Source: Chloroflexota bacterium (GTDB lineage: Bacteria > Chloroflexota > UBA5177 > JANWHV01). Taken from it: DNA of 5,152 bases. The notes beneath the pieces are model-generated. The model was given only the letters and a program-made list of their open reading frames with translations, searched no databases and had not been told where the DNA came from. How positions within the stretch are numbered: the first letter of the stretch is position 1; each line of letters opens with the position of its first letter. The translations under genes and the position numbers were made by a program. The stretch covers positions 1 to 5,152 of the forward strand of contig JANWHV010000277.1 of NCBI GenBank assembly GCA_025450255.1, given 5' to 3'. Of this stretch, positions 1-5,152 are shown piece by piece.

Positions 1-95
1 CGATGAGCCTCGGGCGCGAGACCGGAGCTACGGCCTGCGTGGCGGGCGGCATTGCCGGACTGCGCGATGGCGTCTCCGCCATACCCGAACGCTAG
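1..95 (+). CDS. 3' end of an ADP-ribosylglycohydrolase (DraG-like) family gene, partial
   Basis: Only the last 30 complete codons are visible, in the frame beginning at base 3 and ending at TAG 93-95; the gene starts outside the window. The peptide contains GRETGATACVAGGIAGL, followed by a Gly-Val stretch and an Ile-Pro-Glu-Arg ending. This matches the layout of the ADP-ribosylglycohydrolase C-terminus, where a GGDTDT-type metal motif is followed by an Ala/Gly-rich helix (AGxxAG), a Gly and a terminal Ile-Pro. Family members remove ADP-ribose from proteins or small molecules using two metal ions. Here the Asp-Thr-Asp appears as Glu-Thr-Gly, so the second metal-binding Asp seems to be missing. 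The protein may be a divergent subgroup or catalytically altered. The call rests on a short tail. It lies upstream of, and in the same direction as, the MFS gene, 88 bases before that gene's ATG. Confidence 0.58.
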   Translation, partial: MSLGRETGATACVAGGIAGLRDGVSAIPER

Positions 96-130
96 CGGAA
101 CGACCTTCGATGACAAGAACTTGTGCGGCC

Positions 131-144
131 GCTCCTCGAGGAGC
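131..144. repeat. 14-bp perfect palindrome upstream of the MFS gene
   Basis: GCTCCTCGAGGAGC reads the same on both strands. A weaker inverted repeat, ACAAG-AA-CTTGT, lies just before it at 113-124. Both sit in the 85-base gap between the ADP-ribosylglycohydrolase-like tail and the MFS gene, about 40 bases before the MFS start. That position would suit a repressor operator for an exporter, but no regulator gene is visible and a chance palindrome in GC-rich DNA cannot be excluded. There is no T-tract, so it does not look like a terminator. Confidence 0.3.
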
Positions 145-170
145 TGACGGCAGTGTGGTTGGCAGCGTCC

Positions 171-180
171 AGGGAAGAGG
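171..180 (+). promoter_or_regulatory. Ribosome binding site of the MFS gene
   Basis: The purine run AGGGAAGAGG directly precedes the tandem candidate starts TTG 181 and ATG 184. Its AGGGA part is 5 bases from the TTG and 8 from the ATG, so it supports a start here but does not separate the two. ATG 184 is preferred on codon type. Confidence 0.55.
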
Positions 181-183
181 TTG

Positions 184-1377
184 ATGCTCCACAACCGCTC
201 GCTGCTGGCCATCTCGCTGGTCGTCGCCGTCACTTTCATCGGCGTGGGCATGGTCGTGCCGGTCCGCGTGCTCTACGCGCAATCGCACGGCGCCTCCCTC
301 GCGATCATCGGCGCCATGGCATCGGCGTTCCTCATCTCCAACTTCGTCTGCCAGTATCCGGTTGGCGTGCTCGCCGATACCTGGGGACGGAAGCGCCTGA
401 TGATCTGCGGTCTGGCCGCGCAGGCGGCACTCGGGCTCCTCTATCTGGTGGTCTGGGATCCGGTTTGGTTCGTGGTATTGCGCTGCGCCGAGGGCGCGTT
501 CTCGGCCAGCGTGCTGCCGGCGGCGCGGGCCCTGGTGGCGGATACCGTTCCGCCCGAGCGGCGAGGCGAGGCATACGGCATTTTCGGATCGTTCCTCAAT
601 GCGGGCTTCCTGCTCGGACCCGCGCTTGGCAGCCTGCTGGCCTCCACCGGCTACAGCGCCGCCTTTGTGGGCTCGTGCATTTTCCGCGTCGTGGCGCTGG
701 CAATCGTCGTCACCATGGTCAGGGATGGCGGACGCGTGTCCATAGCGGCGCGGCACCTGGCACGGGCTGTACCGCGCCGCGCGCTGTTCACCCTGCCGCT
801 GGTCGGCGCCTATATTCTGGCCTTCGGAGACAATCTCTATTTTGGCTTCGATCTCACGCTGATGCCACTGTGGATGCGTAACCATCTGGGCGCGCCGGTG
901 GCGGCGATCGGCCTCGCCTACGTGGCATGGGCGTTCCCCAATATCGTGGGCGCGCCGCTCGGCGGCCGCTTCGCCGACCGCGCGCGGCGCTCCAATCTGA
1001 TTCTTGTTTTTGGGTTGGCGCAGGCGCCGATCTACGCGGCATACGGGCTCATGAGCGCGACCGTGCCCGCTATTCTTCTCTTCGGGCTGCATGGCGGCAT
1101 CTACGCGCTGATGCAGCCCGCGGTCGACGCCACCCTGGCGGCAGCCTCCCCACCTGATGCTCGCGCGCGCGTCCAGGGCGTCTATAGCGCCGTGGGCCTG
1201 GTGAGCGCGTTCATAGCGGCAAACGTGTTGAGCGCCCTGTATGGCGTGAACTTCCGGCTGCCGCTCTTTGCCATGGCTATCGGCTTCGGCCTGTGCGTGG
1301 TTGCCGGTTGGACACTCATCCGCCTCGCCGAGGGCGGCACGACGCGGGCGATTGACCCCGCACCGGCCACCGATTGA
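184..1377 (+). CDS. MFS transporter, DHA1-like drug:H+ antiporter family
   Basis: This is a 397-residue inner-membrane secondary transporter of the major facilitator superfamily, most likely a proton-driven exporter. The length is typical of 12-helix members. Helix 1 spans about residues 7-30. Motif A follows helix 2 (G61, L63-A64-D65, then W67-G68-R69-K70-R71). A DHA1-style PERRGEAYG segment lies at 124-132. The antiporter motif C of helix 5 is recognisable at about 135-149 (G135, N139, G145-P146, G149), and this motif points to export rather than uptake. A charged loop near 180-198 separates the two halves. The motif A repeat of the second half is at 260-266 (GGRFADR). The start is ATG 184; TTG 181 immediately before it would add one residue. 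The substrate cannot be told from sequence; drugs, sugars or metabolites are all possible. The gene stands alone with its own ribosome binding site, between the ADP-ribosylglycohydrolase-like tail and the kinase gene. Confidence 0.9.
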   Translation: MLHNRSLLAISLVVAVTFIGVGMVVPVRVLYAQSHGASLAIIGAMASAFLISNFVCQYPVGVLADTWGRKRLMICGLAAQAALGLLYLVVWDPVWFVVLRCAEGAFSASVLPAARALVADTVPPERRGEAYGIFGSFLNAGFLLGPALGSLLASTGYSAAFVGSCIFRVVALAIVVTMVRDGGRVSIAARHLARAVPRRALFTLPLVGAYILAFGDNLYFGFDLTLMPLWMRNHLGAPVAAIGLAYVAWAFPNIVGAPLGGRFADRARRSNLILVFGLAQAPIYAAYGLMSATVPAILLFGLHGGIYALMQPAVDATLAAASPPDARARVQGVYSAVGLVSAFIAANVLSALYGVNFRLPLFAMAIGFGLCVVAGWTLIRLAEGGTTRAIDPAPATD

Positions 1378-1394
1378 CCGCGCGGCGAACATCC

Positions 1395-1440
1395 GTCTTA
1401 TGGTTAAGGTTTCTCGATACACGTATGCTAACTATGCGAT
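1395..1440 (+). promoter_or_regulatory. Possible promoter region of the histidine kinase gene
   Basis: The gap between the MFS stop and the kinase start is clearly richer in A and T than the surrounding coding DNA. It holds a -10-like TATGCT at 1424-1429 with a second TATGCG at 1433-1438. No convincing -35 box stands at the right distance: TGGTTA at 1401-1406 matches only half of TTGACA. This suggests the kinase is transcribed from its own promoter rather than by readthrough from the MFS gene. No clear terminator hairpin was found after the MFS stop. Confidence 0.25.
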
Positions 1441-1469
1441 CTAGATGATTTCATGACGCTTATACGGCT

Positions 1470-1475
1470 GGGGAG
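1470..1475 (+). promoter_or_regulatory. Ribosome binding site deciding the kinase start
   Basis: GGGGAG stands 4 bases before ATG 1480. The upstream in-frame ATG at 1453 is preceded by an A/T-rich stretch with no purine-rich Shine-Dalgarno sequence. The spacing of 4 is slightly short, so the preference for 1480 is moderate. Confidence 0.5.
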
Positions 1476-1479
1476 CAGT

Positions 1480-3768
1480 ATGAAGTGGTTGGGTGTACGT
1501 AGGATATGGTTGCTTCCCGCGTTTGCCGTGGTGTTCTTGCTGCTCGCCAACGCGCTGGTCTTCTACGCGACGACGGAATCACAGGTTGACGAGAACGCGA
1601 AGGTCGCGCGCAGCCAGAAGGTTCTTTCCATGCTCGACCAACTGCGTGCATTGATAGTCGACGCGGAGACCGGGCAGCGCGGTTACCTGCTTACCGGCCA
1701 GGACAGTTACCTGGCGCCGTATACCATGGCCCGCGCCAAAATCGGGCCGCTGCTCTCAAGCTTGCGCGCGAGTGTTCAGGATAATCCCACCCAGCTACGG
1801 TATGTGCCGTCGCTGATGACGCTGGTCAATGCAACGTTGCGTGAGCTGCGAACGTCGATCGCTACGCGTCGCGGCCAGGGCGCCTCCGCCGCCCTTCGCC
1901 TTGTCCTGACCGGCACGGGCAAAGCCGACATGGATCGAATCCGCGGCCGGCTTGGCGCCATGCAGCAAATCGAATCGCGATTGCTGACCATGCGCAGGAA
2001 TGACTTTAGCAACGCCGTGTGGACGACGAGAGTTACCCTGGTATTGGCTACGGCGGTCGACGTGATCTTGCTGACCGGCCTCATCCTGCTCTTGCAGCGC
2101 AATTCGGCGCACGCCGCGCGCGTGGCGGAGGAGCGGTCCGCGCTGCTCGACCGCGAAAGCGCGGCGCGATCCGAAGCCGAGCGCGAGCGGCACGCGGCAC
2201 TGATCGAGCGAGCGCGCCTTGAAACGTTCTTCGAGGCCATGACGGACGCCGTGGTGATCTACGACTCTGGCGGGAACGTTGTGCAAACAAACGCCGCCAT
2301 GCGCGCGCTTTTTGCCCTGGATGCCGATCAATCCGTATTGACACAGCCGGTGAATACCAGGGCCACGGAGTGGATGCTGCGTGACCCGCACGGCAACCCG
2401 CTCGCACCCGACCAGTGGCCGATACATAAGCTTCTGGGCGGTACGGTGCTGATTGGCGAGCGAAGTATTGATATGCTCATACGCGCGCGGGACGGGCGCG
2501 ATGTGCTCGTAAACACTACCGGCGCCCCGATTTACGGCGCCGACGGCGCCGTGGGCGGCGCCATCTGTGTGTTCCATGACGAAACTGAGCGGCGGCGCTT
2601 GGCGCAAGCGGTTCGCGTCGAGCGCGACACCCTGCGCCAGGTCCTCGACATCCTGCCGGAGGCGGTGCTCGTGGCGGACACGGAGCCCCGGTTCCTGGTC
2701 AGTAACCAGGCGGCAAAGTCCATTCTCGGCGTCGACGTCGTCGGCACGCTGCTCCGTGTCTCCACGCCGGACGATCCCGGATCGTACAGTGCCTGGCACC
2801 TCGACGGCACCCCGTTTCCGGCCGAGGATTTGCCGCTGGAACGCGCGATTTTCCACGGAGACCTGGTGCACGGTATGCAGTACCGGGTGCGAAGCGCTAC
2901 CACCGGCGGCGACGTGCCCGTGCTGGCCAACAGCGCGCCGATACGCGATGAAGCGGGCAGGATACTCGGCGGTGTCGTGGTGTTTCAGGATATTAGCTCG
3001 CTCAAGGATCTCGAGCAGCAGAAGAACGATTTCCTTGCCACCATCGCGCACGATCTCAAGAACCCGCTGACGGTCATAACGGGGCTCTCGCAGGTATTGC
3101 TGCGCCGGATACAGCGCACGGATTCCCCTGACAACACGCGTATCCACGATGGTCTCTCGACGATCGACCGTACCGCCCGCAACATGGCCCAGCTCGTTTC
3201 GGAACTGCTCGACAGTAGCCGCTTGCAGATGGGCCAGGCGCTCCATCTGGATCTGCAGTCCGTGGACCTCGTACCGCTGTTGGAGGAGACGGTGCGGGAG
3301 TATGGGCAGTCCAGCCAGCGCCACGCCGTGCGGTTTATGCCGAATCAACAGCATGTGCTCTGCAGGTGCGATGGGGCGCGCGTGCAGCGCGCCGTCGCCA
3401 ATGTCCTGACGAACGCGATCAAATACAGCCCGCGAGGCGGCGCCATTTCCGTGTCGCTGGAGGCTGGCTCCTCTGGAACCCTGCCCGGTGATCCTGGCCA
3501 GGTAGTTATCGGCGTGAGCGATCAGGGCATGGGCATACCGGCGAGCGACATATCACGGATCTTCGAGCGGTTCTACCGGGCGACAAACGTGGGCCAGATT
3601 GTCGGCACGGGTATCGGCCTGGCCGGCGTCAAGCAGATCGTCGAGCAGCATGGCGGCACGATTGCCATTGAGAGCGTGGAGGGTACGGGGACGACCGTGA
3701 CCATTCGCCTACCGTTGGCGGGCCCGCCCAGGCAAGACGATCCGGCGGATCAATCCGCGCGGGCGTGA
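1480..3768 (+). CDS. Membrane sensor histidine kinase, CHASE3-PAS-PAS-HisKA-HATPase_c
   Basis: This 762-residue two-component sensor kinase should autophosphorylate on His and pass the phosphate to a response regulator. Numbering is from ATG 1480; ATG 1453 would add 9 residues. Transmembrane helix 1 is at about 9-29. A helical CHASE3-type sensor region follows at about 37-176, with the characteristic ETGQRGYLLTG segment near 63-73. Transmembrane helix 2 is at about 185-206, then an Arg/Glu/Ala-rich likely coiled coil at 209-246. Two PAS-like domains lie at about 247-368 and 385-508; ligand or cofactor is unknown. The H box is FLATIAHDLKNPL with the phospho-acceptor His524. The ATPase domain shows an N box (N641 and N645 in NVLTNAIKYSP), a G1 box (D681 in DQGMGIP), an F box (FERFYR) and a G2 box (GTGIGL, 709-714). 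All key catalytic motifs are intact. There is no receiver domain and no adjacent regulator gene, so it is an orphan within this window. The stop is 7 bases from the convergent PKD gene. Confidence 0.93.
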   Translation: MKWLGVRRIWLLPAFAVVFLLLANALVFYATTESQVDENAKVARSQKVLSMLDQLRALIVDAETGQRGYLLTGQDSYLAPYTMARAKIGPLLSSLRASVQDNPTQLRYVPSLMTLVNATLRELRTSIATRRGQGASAALRLVLTGTGKADMDRIRGRLGAMQQIESRLLTMRRNDFSNAVWTTRVTLVLATAVDVILLTGLILLLQRNSAHAARVAEERSALLDRESAARSEAERERHAALIERARLETFFEAMTDAVVIYDSGGNVVQTNAAMRALFALDADQSVLTQPVNTRATEWMLRDPHGNPLAPDQWPIHKLLGGTVLIGERSIDMLIRARDGRDVLVNTTGAPIYGADGAVGGAICVFHDETERRRLAQAVRVERDTLRQVLDILPEAVLVADTEPRFLVSNQAAKSILGVDVVGTLLRVSTPDDPGSYSAWHLDGTPFPAEDLPLERAIFHGDLVHGMQYRVRSATTGGDVPVLANSAPIRDEAGRILGGVVVFQDISSLKDLEQQKNDFLATIAHDLKNPLTVITGLSQVLLRRIQRTDSPDNTRIHDGLSTIDRTARNMAQLVSELLDSSRLQMGQALHLDLQSVDLVPLLEETVREYGQSSQRHAVRFMPNQQHVLCRCDGARVQRAVANVLTNAIKYSPRGGAISVSLEAGSSGTLPGDPGQVVIGVSDQGMGIPASDISRIFERFYRATNVGQIVGTGIGLAGVKQIVEQHGGTIAIESVEGTGTTVTIRLPLAGPPRQDDPADQSARA

Positions 3769-3775
3769 GGGGCGG

Positions 3776-4228
3776 CTACCGGATGTGGATCGTTACCCGA
3801 TCGAACTCATACCACTTCTTGGTGGAGGGCAGGTAGGCGTCGACCATGATCCGCATGTCGCCTTTGCGCGCGTAGGCGTGCTTCACCGTCCAGCCGTAGG
3901 CAACTTTGCCGTCGCCAAAGTGCCAGCGCCACGGCGTGCGCACGGCATTGGGCAGGAGCGATTGCGCCACCTCGCGCCGGTTCTCGGTGAAGGTGATTGT
4001 CTTATGCGGCGCGAAGGGGGCGCTAAAGACAAACGGGCCCAGGCTTGCCAGCTCTTTGAGCTGCGCCGAACTGGTGGGAACCTGCTTGTTGACGACATCC
4101 AGCACGCCGTTCGCCGATAGCGACGGCTTGAGGTCCAGCGAGCAGGCGTACGCCGTCGTGGCCGCGCCGGTGACGGCAAAGGCCAGGAGCAGCGCCGCCA
4201 ACGACCAGCGATGCACAGGACTCGTCAT
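3776..4228 (-). CDS. Small exported PKD-domain-like protein
   Basis: This 150-residue protein begins with a clear export signal: basic N-terminus (H6, R7), hydrophobic core at about 9-24 and an Ala-Tyr-Ala site before Cys29. Cleavage by signal peptidase I after Ala28 is plausible. A lipoprotein is also possible because Cys29 is the only cysteine, but Ala-Tyr-Ala-Cys is a poor lipobox. The C-terminal half resembles a PKD beta-sandwich: W100-R-W102-H-F104-G-D-G107, then HAYA at 117-120 with Gly123, then alternating strands to the end. Residues 30-98 match no family I recognise. PKD folds usually mediate protein or carbohydrate contacts outside the cell; no catalytic residues are evident. The start is supported by GGAGG 5 bases upstream. 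The start lies 13 bases beyond the stop of the TlpA-SCO fusion gene, so the two are probably co-transcribed, suggesting an accessory role in the same extracytoplasmic process. Confidence 0.78.
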   Translation of the reverse strand: MTSPVHRWSLAALLLAFAVTGAATTAYACSLDLKPSLSANGVLDVVNKQVPTSSAQLKELASLGPFVFSAPFAPHKTITFTENRREVAQSLLPNAVRTPWRWHFGDGKVAYGWTVKHAYARKGDMRIMVDAYLPSTKKWYEFDRVTIHIR

Positions 4229-4233
4229 ACCCG

Positions 4234-4238
4234 CCTCC
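4234..4238 (-). promoter_or_regulatory. Ribosome binding site of the PKD-like gene
   Basis: On the minus strand GGAGG stands 5 bases before ATG 4228-4226, an ideal spacing. It lies within the 13-base gap after the stop codon of the upstream gene (4244-4242), as expected for translationally independent genes on one transcript. Confidence 0.7.
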
Positions 4239-4241
4239 GTG

Positions 4242-5152
4242 TCACAGCAGTGTCTTCGCCGCCGCGGCGATCCGCGTCGCCATCACCGGCACCTGGAAGT
4301 AGGCGCGAAGCGAGCCATGCCGGTCGAGCAGGTACATGCCCGCGTCATGCACGATCGAGGCGCCTTGCTTGAAGATCGGCGAAGGGTCCGGCACGTAGAT
4401 GCCGTAGGCCGCCCATATTGGCTTCAGCACGCTTCTCGGCGCCGTCAGGTAGTGCCAGTCGGTCCCCTGCCAGCCGGCTTCCTGGGCGAATGCTTTGGTG
4501 TTCGCGGCGCTGTCCTGCTCGGGATCCACGCTAATCACTACCACGCTCAGCTTCGAGGAGTCGACGCCGAGTTGTTTCCGTGCCAGCCGCACCGTGACGC
4601 CGACCAGCGGGCACTGCTCTTTGCATACCGAGCTGAGAAAGGTCAGCAGCACCACCTTCCCGTGCAGCGAGGCTGGGGTGATGGCCGTGCCATTCTGATC
4701 CTTCAGGGCGAAGGCCGAGGCGCGCTTGGGTGGAGTGAACACGAAGTCGGCGCTGAGATCGTGGCCGGATACGCTGCCGGCAAGTGGTCCCAGCGGCTCG
4801 ACCGGGGCGCACCCATCACAGCGAATCGCGCCCGCCTGCGCCAGGCCATTCCGCACCGTCTGTTGCGTTAGCGGGCCGCTGATCTGGCCGTGCAGCTTGC
4901 CGTGGGCGTCGATGAAAAAGGACGTCGGCAACGTCGCCACGTCGTACTGCCAGGAGACGGCCTGGTCGTCGAGCACCATGGGGTATGGTATATGCGCCGC
5001 CTGGGCCAGCCGGCCCGCGGCGGCCGCGGTATCGGCTTGCGTGGCCACGCCGATCACGCGCACGCCCTTGTCCCTGTAGGTTTGCGCCGCCCACTTAAGG
5101 GTCGGTATTTCGTCGAGACACGGCCCGCACTGGGAGTTCGTGAAGTTGAGCA
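4242..5152 (-). CDS. TlpA/ResA-like thioredoxin fused to a SCO1/SenC copper-chaperone domain, 5' end missing
   Basis: The frame runs uninterrupted to the right edge, giving 302 complete visible codons; the true start and any signal peptide are outside. An in-frame GTG at 5063 is not the start, because coding upstream of it shows a typical TlpA active site. Visible residue 1 is at 5150-5148. Domain 1 (about 1-105) has LNFTNSQCGPC with Cys8 and Cys11, and a cis-Pro loop (ATLPTSFFID, near 72-81), so it is a thiol-disulfide oxidoreductase fold. The usual Trp before the first Cys is Gln. The linker has an extra pair, Cys111-Asp-Gly-Cys114. Domain 2 (about 140-302) is SCO-like: Cys176-x3-Cys180-Pro, a SVDPEQD segment near 207-213, and His268 in IVHDAGMYLLD, which together form the Cys-Cys-His copper site. 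SCO proteins deliver copper to, or reduce, the CuA site of cytochrome oxidase. Two such domains in one chain suggest a self-contained redox and copper device acting outside the cytoplasm. It is followed by the PKD-like gene. Confidence 0.88.
   Translation of the reverse strand, partial: LNFTNSQCGPCLDEIPTLKWAAQTYRDKGVRVIGVATQADTAAAAGRLAQAAHIPYPMVLDDQAVSWQYDVATLPTSFFIDAHGKLHGQISGPLTQQTVRNGLAQAGAIRCDGCAPVEPLGPLAGSVSGHDLSADFVFTPPKRASAFALKDQNGTAITPASLHGKVVLLTFLSSVCKEQCPLVGVTVRLARKQLGVDSSKLSVVVISVDPEQDSAANTKAFAQEAGWQGTDWHYLTAPRSVLKPIWAAYGIYVPDPSPIFKQGASIVHDAGMYLLDRHGSLRAYFQVPVMATRIAAAAKTLL

Noticed and set aside
123..881. 252-codon plus-strand frame overlapping the MFS gene
   Set aside because: Arg/Gly-rich out-of-frame translation of the MFS gene with no hydrophobic or conserved pattern.
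28..1422. 464-codon open frame on the minus strand opposite the MFS gene
   Set aside because: It mirrors the MFS coding frame in GC-rich DNA, is rich in Arg/His/Gln/Ala with no domain or motif, and covers a gene with clear MFS motifs.
1795..3354. 519-codon open frame on the minus strand opposite the kinase gene
   Set aside because: Antisense shadow of the histidine kinase; low-complexity Arg/His/Gln composition, no recognisable motif, while the plus-strand frame has all kinase boxes.
3745..3758. Inverted repeat at the end of the kinase gene as an intrinsic terminator
   Set aside because: Stem of only 5-6 pairs within the coding sequence and no following T-tract on either strand.
3906..4871. 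321-codon open frame on the plus strand across the PKD-like and SCO genes
   Set aside because: It spans two minus-strand genes with signal peptide, ribosome binding site and SCO motifs, and itself shows no domain; a shadow frame.
4242..5063. GTG at 5063 as the true start of the SCO-domain protein
   Set aside because: The frame is open to the window edge and the codons before the GTG encode the CGPC active site of the same thioredoxin domain.

Overview
The window is 5.15 kb of GC-rich bacterial DNA, densely coding, with no RNA genes, insertion sequences, CRISPR arrays or long repeats that I can see. The organism cannot be named from this sequence. High GC, an exported copper-chaperone/thioredoxin-type protein and a CHASE3-PAS-PAS sensor kinase fit a free-living aerobic or facultative bacterium. 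A GC-rich proteobacterium or a member of Chloroflexota is possible, but this is a guess.

Left part (plus strand, 1-1377). The first 95 bases are the 3' end of a gene that looks like the C-terminus of an ADP-ribosylglycohydrolase (DraG-like) family protein. Its usual Asp-Thr-Asp metal motif appears to read Glu-Thr-Gly. After 85 bases containing a 14-bp perfect palindrome comes an MFS exporter of the 12-helix drug:H+ antiporter type (184-1377). Middle (plus strand, 1480-3768): after about 100 relatively AT-rich bases comes a large membrane sensor histidine kinase (CHASE3, two PAS domains, HisKA, HATPase_c). No response regulator is encoded beside it in this window.

Right part (minus strand, 3776-5152). 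Two genes run leftwards in a likely operon and converge on the kinase with only 7 bases between stop codons. The upstream gene enters from the right edge. It encodes a fusion of a TlpA/ResA-like thioredoxin domain (CGPC) and a SCO1/SenC copper-chaperone domain (CxxxC plus distal His), with an extra CxxC pair in the linker. Its apparent start inside the window is an artefact, because the reading frame continues to the edge and carries the CGPC motif. The downstream gene encodes a small exported protein with a PKD-like fold.

How they may work together: the minus-strand pair suggests extracytoplasmic thiol/copper handling, such as cytochrome oxidase CuA assembly or copper/redox homeostasis. The PKD-like protein would be an exported accessory of unknown function. 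The kinase and the MFS exporter have no demonstrable link to that pair beyond proximity. The most noteworthy items are the two-thioredoxin-fold fusion with three cysteine pairs, its small PKD-like partner, and the altered motif in the ADP-ribosylglycohydrolase-like tail.
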